From DATKMK01 sp035541895 (GTDB lineage: Bacteria > Desulfobacterota > Binatia > HRBIN30 > JACQVA1), in contig DATKMK010000132.1 of the NCBI GenBank assembly GCA_035541895.1, forward strand, positions 1 through 23,750: a DNA stretch of 23,750 bases. The letters are read 5' to 3'. Under the pieces are notes generated by a model, which saw only the letters and a list, made by a program, of their open reading frames with translations, searched no databases and had not been told where the DNA came from. This document shows, one piece after another, positions 15,580-23,750 of the stretch. The position numbers were made by a program, and so were the translations under genes. Numbering within the stretch: the first letter of the stretch is position 1; each line of letters begins with the position of its first letter.

Positions 15580-15605
15580 GTTGGCTGTAGACAGAGGGCA
15601 GTACG
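15580..15605. repeat. Degenerate intergenic repeat-like segment
   Basis: The stretch with CTGTAGACAGAGGGCAGTACGCAG between the DUF4149 and HAD genes is made of short near-repeated GTAG/CAG words, like dispersed non-coding repeats of high-GC genomes. This is by appearance only. Confidence 0.25.
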
Positions 15606-15620
15606 CAGCGAGAAGGAGTG

Positions 15621-16088
15621 TCACGGGTTGAGACGAAGCGCCGCGATCACGGCGACAGCCAGTCCGCCCATCAGCACAAGGCCGTTGAGTTGGACGGCGC
15701 GATGATGCAATCCATCGAATTCTTCCTTGATTGTCGCCGGCGTGTTGGGTTGATGCAGTTGCGCACGGAGGCTTTGTGCGCGCGGTTGCACGACGAGCTG
15801 CGCATACAACGTCGCCGCAAGCATGACCGTCACCACCGCGGCGACGACGGTCCACGTCCCGCGAGCGGCCCCGCTCATCCGCAGCACGAGCGCGGCAACT
15901 AGGAGCACCACGCCGCATGCGGCGCCGATTCGGTAGTAGATCGGAAACAAGACGCTGACGACTCGTCCGGCTTCTTCGACGGCGAAGTTGCGAAAGATCG
16001 CGGGGGCCGCGGCCAGCGAGAGAAACAGCACCTCGCCCAGCCAGACGATCAAGGCGAGCACGAAGACGATGCGCGCGGCCGTGGACAC
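15621..16088 (-). CDS. DUF4149-type small membrane protein (TMEM205-like)
   Basis: 155 residues from a GTG at 16088, 16 nt after the DUF2203 stop. The open frame runs much further upstream but overlaps DUF2203 and is not credible there. Four hydrophobic spans are visible: RIVFVLALIVWLGEVLFLSL, the IGAACGVVLLVAALVL region, TWTVVAAVVTVMLAATLYA and LNGLVLMGGLAVAVIAAL. Family marks are LWLG-like VWLGEVLF, AAPAIFRNF, EAGRVVSVLFPIYY and, before the last span, HHRAVQLNG. The function of this family is not established. It sits between DUF2203 and the HAD gene. Confidence 0.82.
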   Translation of the reverse strand: MSTAARIVFVLALIVWLGEVLFLSLAAAPAIFRNFAVEEAGRVVSVLFPIYYRIGAACGVVLLVAALVLRMSGAARGTWTVVAAVVTVMLAATLYAQLVVQPRAQSLRAQLHQPNTPATIKEEFDGLHHRAVQLNGLVLMGGLAVAVIAALRLNP

Positions 16089-16104
16089 GCAACCCCCGCC
16101 GAAG

Positions 16105-16527
16105 TCACTGGAGATAGGTCGAGCGCGGTTGGTGCGCGGGCAAGGGTTGGCGACCCGCAAAGCCGCCTTCGAGTGCGTGCCAGTACCCGACTTCTTTCTC
16201 GCCGAACTGCCAGCACAAGAGCGCGACTTCCCCGTTGATCTCCGCTGGGAAGTCGACCAAGCCCAGATCGAGTCCCTTGAATTGTCCGCCGCACTCTTCA
16301 ATCTCACCGACAAGCTGCTCGATCTCGTTGATGAGCGGTCGCAGCTCGGGGCGCTGCTCGACGATGTCGCTGGTCTGGAGATCGGCCGCCGCTTCACCGC
16401 GCTCCGCCGCCAGCATTTCGATGGCACGCCGCAATTCCGCGCCTCGCTGCTGCAGGCGCCCCATGACCAGCTCGAGCTTGGGGATCAAGGCGTTGACTTC
16501 GTGGACGTTGAAGAGGTGTTCGCTCAC
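16105..16527 (-). CDS. DUF2203 family protein
   Basis: 140 residues from a GTG at 16527 with GGAG 5 nt upstream (minus strand). The N-terminal half is a long helical hairpin: LFNVHEVNALIPKLELVMGR and a second coiled-coil helix. The C-terminal half carries the family signature: GLDLGLVDFPAEINGEVALL, CWQFGEKEVGYWHALEGGFA and GRQPL. The family is widespread in bacteria and has no established function. The gene heads a minus-strand run with DUF4149 and HAD, and is divergent from lon across a 196-nt region that contains a 24-bp palindrome. Confidence 0.88.
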   Translation of the reverse strand: MSEHLFNVHEVNALIPKLELVMGRLQQRGAELRRAIEMLAAERGEAAADLQTSDIVEQRPELRPLINEIEQLVGEIEECGGQFKGLDLGLVDFPAEINGEVALLCWQFGEKEVGYWHALEGGFAGRQPLPAHQPRSTYLQ

Positions 16528-16590
16528 GTGCGCTCCGTACCGATGATCGGAGGTAGCGACTGACCTCGGCGATGTCAAACCGCGGCTGTG

Positions 16591-16614
16591 CCTCGATTGT
16601 CGCGACAATCGAGG
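16591..16614. promoter_or_regulatory. Perfect 24-bp palindrome, candidate operator in the DUF2203-lon divergent region
   Basis: The half-site CCTCGATTGTCG is followed directly by its exact reverse complement, with the centre at 16602/16603. It lies 110 nt before the lon ATG and 64 nt before the DUF2203 GTG. It does not match CIRCE (TTAGCACTC-N9-GAGTGCTAA) or the HspR HAIR consensus. No T-run follows, so it is more likely an operator than a terminator. Confidence 0.55.
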
Positions 16615-16623
16615 AATCGCCCC

Positions 16624-16651
16624 TTGTCGCCCTGGGGGTCGTGTATTAGAT
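16624..16651 (+). promoter_or_regulatory. Weak candidate promoter for lon
   Basis: TTGTCG (16624-16629), a 16-nt spacer and TTAGAT (16646-16651), starting 10 nt downstream of the 24-bp palindrome. Both hexamers deviate from consensus. No clear heat-shock sigma-32 -10 (CCCCAT) is seen. Confidence 0.25.
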
Positions 16652-16723
16652 TTCGGCGTGCCCGCCCCAGCCGCACGGTGGACGTGGTTCACGCCAGTTG
16701 CCTGCACGGGTGAAGGACACTCG

Positions 16724-19141
<2,418 letters not shown>

Positions 19142-19234
19142 TCAGTCCTCGTCGACTTGCTCGGCGACGATCATCTTCAGTATTGTCTGGTAGCCCAGCC
19201 CGCACTTGACCGTCCGCAGCGTCGTTCGCTGCTC
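19142..19234 (-). pseudogene. Possible remnant of a CopG/RHH-type antitoxin C-terminus
   Basis: The minus strand reads 30 codons to a TGA at 19142-19144 without any start codon; a stop lies directly upstream (19235-19237). The residues LGYQTILKMIVAEQVDED resemble the C-terminal helix common in ribbon-helix-helix antitoxins (GYQTLIK...). No toxin gene is seen nearby, and the rest of the 249-nt gap to glgA holds no gene I can support. The likeness is short, so the call is tentative. Confidence 0.3.
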
Positions 19235-19390
19235 TCATCGAGATTCGGCGAGCCGCAGGCGCGCTAGGAGGTGGCGGACCACCAAGAAGCGCGTTTCGAA
19301 CTGGTGGAACGCGATCTCCGAGCGCGTTCAGACGGGGGGGAACTCGTGCTTGCGTTGATCCACGCCGCGACTTCCAGGTAAGAAGCCGCG

Positions 19391-20833
19391 ATGCGCGTGT
19401 TGATGGCGGCATCCGAGGCGGCGCCGCTGGTGAAGACGGGTGGGTTGGGCGACGTTCTCGGCGCGCTGCCCCCGGTGCTGGCGGCGCACGGAGTCGACGT
19501 CGCGCTCGTGCTGCCCGCCTACCGCGACATCGATCGGACGCGCTTCCCGCTGCGACCGAGCGGCTTTTCGATCCGCGTGCCGGTGTCGAGCCGGATGATC
19601 GAGGCCGAGGTGCTCACGACCGAGTTGCCGGGCGGTGTGCCCGTGTTTCTCCCGCGCGTCGACGCGTACTTCGATCGAGACGGGCTGTACGGCACGTCGC
19701 AGGGAGGCTTCGTCGACAACGCCGAGCGCTTCGCGTTCTTCGCCCGCGCGGTCTTGGCCATCGCTGAACGCGTCGGCGCTCCCGACGTGCTGCATTGCCA
19801 CGATTGGCAGACGGCCCTGGCGCCGGCGTTCTTGCGCGCCGATGCGATCCGATATCCATTGTTGACGCGGAGCACGTCGCTGCTCACCATTCACAACGTC
19901 GCCTATCAAGGCGTGTTCTGGAAGGACGACTGGCACCTGCTCAATCTCGATTGGCGCTACTTCACCGCCGACCAGATCGAGTTCCACGATCAGATCAACT
20001 ATCTCAAGGCCGGCATCGTGTTCGCTGATGCAGTGACGACAGTGAGCCGCAAGTACGCGGAGGAAATTCAAACCCCGGAGTTCGGCTGGGGACTCGAAGG
20101 CGTCCTGCGCGGCCGGCACGACGCCCTCGTCGGCATTCTCAACGGGGTGGACTACGCCGAATGGAATGCCGCCGCCGATCCGCACATCGAGGCGCACTAC
20201 ACACGCGACAATTTCATGGGCAAAGCGCGCTGCAAAGCCGCGCTCCAACGCGCCTTCGGTCTTCCGGAGACCGGCAAGACGCCGTTGTTCGGGATCGTCT
20301 CGCGCCTCGCCGATCAAAAGGGATTCGACTTGCTGGCGGTCGCGCTGCCGGAATTGCTCGCGACACGCGACGTCCAGCTCGTCGTCCTCGGCACCGGCGA
20401 ACCGAAGTACCACGCGCAACTCGACGAGCTGGCGCGGCGATTCGCCGGACGCATGGGCGTCGCGTTGCGCTTCGACAACCCGCTGGCGCATCAAATCGAA
20501 GCGGGCGCCGACCTCTTTCTGATGCCGTCGCGGTACGAGCCGTGCGGGCTGAATCAGATCTACAGCCTGAAGTACGCAACGATTCCGGTCGTCCACGCCA
20601 CCGGCGGACTCGACGACACCATCACGCCGTTCGACGGACGCACGGGCACCGGTTTCAAATTCACCGACTACACGCCGAGCGCGTTGCTCGATTGCATCGA
20701 CACCGCGCTCGCGTACTATCGGCAGCCAGCCAAATGGCGACAGCTCCGGCGCAATGCGATGGCCGCGGACTTTTCGTGGGACCGCAGCGCGGAGCAATAC
20801 GTCGACCTGTATCGGCGATTGGTGGGTGAATGA
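19391..20833 (+). CDS. glgA: Glycogen synthase (GT5, ADP-glucose type)
   Basis: 480 residues, the normal length for bacterial GlgA. The N-terminal Rossmann domain opens with the ADP-glucose-binding KTGGLGDV motif (Lys15). Further family marks are DVLHCHDWQTAL, LTIHNVAYQG, TTVSRKYAEEI, GILNGVDYAEWN, FGIVSRLADQKGFDLL and the C-terminal SRYEPCGLNQIYSLKYATIP with the catalytic-site Glu, then TGGLDDTI. It elongates alpha-1,4-glucan from ADP-glucose in the cytoplasm. The stop overlaps the start of the next gene (ATGA), so glgA and the histidine phosphatase are translationally coupled. No other glycogen genes are in the window. Confidence 0.95.
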   Translation: MRVLMAASEAAPLVKTGGLGDVLGALPPVLAAHGVDVALVLPAYRDIDRTRFPLRPSGFSIRVPVSSRMIEAEVLTTELPGGVPVFLPRVDAYFDRDGLYGTSQGGFVDNAERFAFFARAVLAIAERVGAPDVLHCHDWQTALAPAFLRADAIRYPLLTRSTSLLTIHNVAYQGVFWKDDWHLLNLDWRYFTADQIEFHDQINYLKAGIVFADAVTTVSRKYAEEIQTPEFGWGLEGVLRGRHDALVGILNGVDYAEWNAAADPHIEAHYTRDNFMGKARCKAALQRAFGLPETGKTPLFGIVSRLADQKGFDLLAVALPELLATRDVQLVVLGTGEPKYHAQLDELARRFAGRMGVALRFDNPLAHQIEAGADLFLMPSRYEPCGLNQIYSLKYATIPVVHATGGLDDTITPFDGRTGTGFKFTDYTPSALLDCIDTALAYYRQPAKWRQLRRNAMAADFSWDRSAEQYVDLYRRLVGE

Positions 20834-21426
20834 CGGAGCGCACGGACATCGGCCGCCTCATTTTGGTGCGGCACGGCGAGAGCGAAGGCAATCGCGACCG
20901 CCGCTTCACTCACTCGACCGAGGTGCCGCTCACCGATCGCGGACGCGAGCAGGCGCGTGCCGCGGCGGCGACGATCGCGGCCCGCTTTGCGCCGCGGCGC
21001 GTGCTCGCGAGCCCATTTTCGCGCGCGCGCGAGACCGGCGAGATCATCGCCGCCGCGCTGGCGCTGCGGATCGAGATCGACCCTGAAGTGCGCGAGCAAG
21101 ATCTCGGTGAATTGCGCGGCCAGCTCTACGACAGCGTGTTGAGCGACCCGTCCTTCGATCCGGCGCGCCGATGGGAATGGCGTCCGCCGGGCGGCGAGTC
21201 GCTGCTCGACGTGCAGGCGCGGGTCGCGCCGGCAATCGATCGCGTCGCGCAGCGTTTCGCCGGTTGCGACGTGGTCGTCGTCGCCCACGCCGGCGTGCTT
21301 ATGGCCGCGTGCGCGTACGTCATCGGGTCGTGGGAGACCATTCGCTCGGTGCCGAACGCCGGCATCGTGTTGGTGGAACATCACAATGGCGCGTACCGGC
21401 CGCCGGTGCGTATCGAGGAGGTCTGA
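20830..21426 (+). CDS. Histidine phosphatase (phosphoglycerate mutase-like) family protein
   Basis: 198 residues; the ATG overlaps the glgA stop by 4 nt. The catalytic RHGESEGN motif has phospho-accepting His15 and Arg14; the second Arg is in ASPFSRARETGEI, the acid Glu in REQDLGELRGQ, and the second His in VVVAHAGVLMA. These are complete for a branch 1 histidine phosphatase or cofactor-dependent mutase. The short length and lack of mutase-specific inserts favour phosphatase activity. The tight link to glgA suggests a sugar-phosphate or phosphoglycerate-type substrate (inference). Its 3' end contains the ribosome site of the GST gene. Confidence 0.9.
   Translation: MTERTDIGRLILVRHGESEGNRDRRFTHSTEVPLTDRGREQARAAAATIAARFAPRRVLASPFSRARETGEIIAAALALRIEIDPEVREQDLGELRGQLYDSVLSDPSFDPARRWEWRPPGGESLLDVQARVAPAIDRVAQRFAGCDVVVVAHAGVLMAACAYVIGSWETIRSVPNAGIVLVEHHNGAYRPPVRIEEV
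21415..21422 (+). promoter_or_regulatory. Ribosome binding site of the GST-like gene, inside the preceding gene
   Basis: GAGGAGGT lies 5 nt before the ATG at 21428 and spans the last codons of the phosphatase gene, so translation of the two is probably coupled. Confidence 0.75.
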
Positions 21427-21427
21427 C

Positions 21428-22207
21428 ATGGTCAAAGTGTTCGAGCATCCGCTGTCGCCGTACGCCCAAAAGGTCAAGATCGCGCTCTACGAAAAGGGCG
21501 TCCCGTTCGACGCCGTCACGCCGGACATTCTCGGCGGCGGCGACGCCAACTTTGCCGCCGCCAACCCGCGGTTGGAAGTCCCCGCATTGGTCGACGGCGA
21601 CGTCCGTGTCTTCGATTCCACCGTCATCCTCGAATACATCGAGGACAAGTGGCCGACGCCGCCGCTGCTGCCGAGCGCGCCCGCCGAGCGCGCGCGGGTG
21701 CGCATGATCGAAGAACTGTGCGACACCTACTACGAGGCGATCAACTGGGGCATTGCCGAGATCCGCGTCTTCGGCCGCGCCACCGGCGCGCTCGCCGAGC
21801 AGATGCTCGCGCGCGCCGACCGGCAAATCGCCGGCATGAACGCGCGACTGGAACGCGAACTGGGTACGCGATCGTACTTCAACGGCGACCAGTTCGGCTG
21901 GGGCGATTTGTCGGTCTATCCCTACGTGGCCGGCGCAACCAGCAACGGCTTCCCGCCGCCGAGCGGTTCAGCGCTGGCGCAGTGGCTCGATCGCGTGAGT
22001 GCCCGCGACAGCGTGAAGCAGTGCGTGGCCGCGGTGATGGAGATCTTGCCGACATTTCAGAACCTCAAGCCGATCATCGATTCGGGCATGTTCGTGCGCG
22101 AGTACCGCGACCATCGCCTCGAATGGATGATGCGCAGCGGCGGCCAGCAAGTCGTCCTCGACGGCATGGCGAAGAAGAATATCCGCTTCTCGGTGGAGTT
22201 CAGTTAG
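21428..22207 (+). CDS. Glutathione S-transferase family protein
   Basis: 259 residues from the ATG at 21428. The N-terminal thioredoxin-like domain (1-~80) shows HPLSPYAQKVKIALYEKGVP with a Ser in the usual active-site place, cis-Pro in LEVPALVDGD, and the gamma-glutamyl-binding DSTVILEYIED. The C-terminal helical domain includes FGWGDLSVYPYVAG, the conserved capping-Asp segment. It carries about 50 more residues than a typical 200-210-aa GST, mainly a C-terminal tail (FVREYRDHRLEWMM and on). Whether it uses glutathione is unknown. It is third in the glgA operon, one base after the phosphatase stop. Confidence 0.88.
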   Translation: MVKVFEHPLSPYAQKVKIALYEKGVPFDAVTPDILGGGDANFAAANPRLEVPALVDGDVRVFDSTVILEYIEDKWPTPPLLPSAPAERARVRMIEELCDTYYEAINWGIAEIRVFGRATGALAEQMLARADRQIAGMNARLERELGTRSYFNGDQFGWGDLSVYPYVAGATSNGFPPPSGSALAQWLDRVSARDSVKQCVAAVMEILPTFQNLKPIIDSGMFVREYRDHRLEWMMRSGGQQVVLDGMAKKNIRFSVEFS

Positions 22208-22250
22208 TGACTGGGGAGTGGTCAGTCGTGAGCCGTGAGTGGTGACTCGG
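22208..22250. repeat. Degenerate GTGAGTGGTGA-type repeat at a convergent gene junction
   Basis: The stretch contains GTGAGTGGTGA at 22235-22245, an 11-mer also present in the 25-bp inverted repeat arm (13714-13724), with further AGTGGTCAGTCGTGAG-like words. It supplies the last codons of the heme A synthase gene. Confidence 0.45.
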
Positions 22251-23193
22251 GGGTGGCGATCAGGACCGGCTGCGCTAGCGCGCTGGCGGCGAACAGAATG
22301 AGCGCGATCCAAAGCAGATCGGACGCGAACAAGTGAAGGATCTGAATGCCGACCGGCGCGAGCAACCAGATGTTGATCATCCCAATCGCGCACTGCGTCG
22401 CGTAGAGCGCGATCACGGCCGACCCGAGCCGACGGGTCGGTGCGTCGCGACGGGTGGTCGTCACCGAAACGATCGTGAACAACACGCCGAGACCGACGGC
22501 GATAGCCAGCGCCGGGTGGTAGACGCGCAGCCGAACGAAGAGATGCGCGGTGGCAGAGAACGTTTGCGCCTCAGCCTCGGCAAGAGTGGAGGCGGGGAAG
22601 AGTGTGTCGCCGAGCGCCGTCACCGCGCCGCTTATCCCGAGCAACAACACTCCGGAAAGAGCGATCGCGAGTAGCGTGCGCGACGCGCCCGGAGCTCGCA
22701 GCCGAACGTCGCCGCCCCCCGATGCCCACCATGCCGTCAGCGTGAGCGATGCCACCAGCAAGAATGTGTTGACCAAATGTCCGGCCACCCACACGCCGCG
22801 CGACAGCGACGGATTGTCCGCCACCAGTCGCAGCAGCACCAGCCCGGCGCCGATCAACGCCTCGCTGACCATGAACAGCGCCGACAGCACGGCCCCGCGG
22901 CGCACCGGATGTCCCGGCGGAAATTTACGCCACGCACCGATGACCAGCGCCGCGATCAGCACAATCGCGACGCCGCTGGTCAATCGATGGCTGAACTCGA
23001 TGATCGTCGCAACCGCCGGCGCGCGCGGCACCACCTCGCCGTTGCACAACGGCCAGTGATTGCCGCACCCCGCGCCCGAGCCGGTGGCGCGCACGAACCC
23101 GCCCCACAAGATCACGAGGACGTTGAATCCGAGGGTTCCCCAGGCCAACTTCGCGTAGCGTGTCGACACCGCGTGCATGGTGCCAGTGAACAT
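22222..23193 (-). CDS. ctaA: Heme A synthase (COX15/CtaA)
   Basis: 323 residues from the ATG at 23193, or 318 from 23178; no clear ribosome site decides. The frame stays open to 23328, but those residues lie over the divergent RHS-like frame and are not family-like. About eight membrane spans are visible. The family mark GGFVRATGSGAGCGNHWPLC sits after span 1, followed by the haem-ligand histidines in IEFSHRLTSG, VAGHLVNTF, VYHPALAI and IQILHLFASD. The enzyme oxidises the C8 methyl of heme O to the formyl of heme A in the membrane, for aa3-type cytochrome oxidases. No oxidase genes or ctaB are adjacent in the window. The last ~9 residues (PESPLTAHD) are encoded by the intergenic repeat. Confidence 0.93.
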   Translation of the reverse strand: MFTGTMHAVSTRYAKLAWGTLGFNVLVILWGGFVRATGSGAGCGNHWPLCNGEVVPRAPAVATIIEFSHRLTSGVAIVLIAALVIGAWRKFPPGHPVRRGAVLSALFMVSEALIGAGLVLLRLVADNPSLSRGVWVAGHLVNTFLLVASLTLTAWWASGGGDVRLRAPGASRTLLAIALSGVLLLGISGAVTALGDTLFPASTLAEAEAQTFSATAHLFVRLRVYHPALAIAVGLGVLFTIVSVTTTRRDAPTRRLGSAVIALYATQCAIGMINIWLLAPVGIQILHLFASDLLWIALILFAASALAQPVLIATPESPLTAHD

Positions 23194-23237
23194 GTTGCGT
23201 CGTAAAATGCTAGTGTCGCGTCGCGCAAGTTCGACGA

Positions 23238-23750
23238 ATGAATCGAGGGACGCAACAAGGTGCTTCGCAGATATATTGCTCTCGCGCTGGGTTCCTCTCC
23301 CGGAGGGAGACTCCCGCGCGAACGCCAACGCCGACCGTTACGCCGACGGCGCCGGGCGGCATCGCCACGTTGGGGATCAAGTACTATCACCTCAATCATC
23401 TCGGGTCGGTGGAGGTGATCAGCACATTGCTCGGCACCTTCGAACACGTCCGTTACACGCCCTATGGCACCGTGCGGGGGCATTACGACGCGAACGGAAA
23501 TAGTCTGACGAACGGCGGGTGCACCCCAGATGGCCTCTGTCGCGAGTTCACACAATACGACACCGAGCCGATCTCGAACCTCGAATACGCCGGGGCGCGG
23601 TTCTACGATCCGGCATTAGGCTCGTTCCTGACGCACGATCCGGCACGCGAATTCGCCAGCCCGTACAGCTACGTCAACGGCGATCCGGTCAACATCAATG
23701 ACCCCGGCGGAGCCTGCGGTCCCCTCTGCGGGTGGTTGATCGCCGTCGCG
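23238..23750 (+). CDS. RHS-repeat-associated core fragment (5' truncated, runs off window)
   Basis: The frame is open from 23214 (after a TAG at 23211) to the window end; the first ATG, at 23238, has no ribosome site. From ~23346 it encodes the RHS core: YYHLNHLGSVEVI, VRYTPYGTV, LEYAGARFYDPALGSFLTHD, PYSYVNGDPVNINDPGG. In complete RHS proteins this core follows many hundreds of residues of YD repeats and precedes a variable toxin tip. Here only ~35 residues precede it, including a TPTPTVTPTAP linker. The beginning of the tip (ACGPLCGWLIAVA) is reached at the edge. It is either an orphan 'core-plus-tip' cassette or a decayed gene. It is divergent from ctaA, with 44 nt between the starts. Confidence 0.75.
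   Translation, partial: MNRGTQQGASQIYCSRAGFLSRRETPARTPTPTVTPTAPGGIATLGIKYYHLNHLGSVEVISTLLGTFEHVRYTPYGTVRGHYDANGNSLTNGGCTPDGLCREFTQYDTEPISNLEYAGARFYDPALGSFLTHDPAREFASPYSYVNGDPVNINDPGGACGPLCGWLIAVA

Noticed and set aside
19271..19381. 36-codon GTG frame on the plus strand just before glgA
   Set aside because: It has no ribosome site at proper spacing and no recognisable residues; it is likely chance.
19328..20797. 489-residue minus-strand open frame
   Set aside because: It is antisense to glgA; no recognisable domains.
23194..23328. N-terminal extension of heme A synthase
   Set aside because: The extra 45 residues overlap the divergent RHS-like frame, are charged and lack similarity to the family, which begins near the first membrane span.

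Overview
This is a high-GC (roughly 60-65% by eye) bacterial chromosomal window with tightly packed genes, short operons, 4-nt ATGA overlaps and GTG starts. Secreted proteins with Sec-type signal peptides, heme A synthase and Lon point to an aerobic, probably Gram-negative bacterium. The Thr-Pro linkers and the 'VTVDELV.GVNIALG' EF-hand module recall uncultured deltaproteobacterial or Binatota-type genomes. That placement is inference from memory, not a search.

Left region (1-4536, + strand): three consecutive secreted proteins share one 59-residue, cysteine-containing paired EF-hand (dockerin-like) module. The first, cut by the window edge, joins thrombospondin type 3 calcium repeats, the module and a SUEL-type galactose-binding lectin domain. 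The second is a 13-repeat BNR/sortilin-like propeller. The third is a right-handed beta-helix protein with a choice-of-anchor-Q-like region. Together they look like a family of surface or extracellular proteins that share a targeting or docking part.

Centre-left (4658-12096): a membrane class III nucleotide cyclase with an N-terminal double zinc ribbon, then an amidohydrolase. Facing them on the minus strand is a two-gene operon: a 645-aa protein with a PhoU/DUF47-like C-terminus, followed by a pyruvate phosphate dikinase-like protein that keeps the ATP-grasp and phosphohistidine parts but has no PEP/pyruvate barrel. This pair is the best candidate for an undescribed system in the window.

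Centre-right (12243-16527): an Mrp/ApbC Fe-S carrier ATPase translationally coupled to a DUF971 protein with two Cys-Pro-Cys clusters; a divergent polyprenyl diphosphate synthase; and a minus-strand run of DUF2203, DUF4149 and a HAD hydrolase. A perfect 25-bp inverted repeat lies between DUF971 and the polyprenyl synthase.

Right region (16591-23750): a perfect 24-bp palindrome precedes lon. A possible antitoxin gene remnant follows lon, then an operon of glycogen synthase, histidine phosphatase and a GST-like protein. A convergent heme A synthase gene follows. At the right edge, divergent from it, is the C-terminal core of an RHS-repeat protein whose long N-terminal part is absent and which runs off the window.
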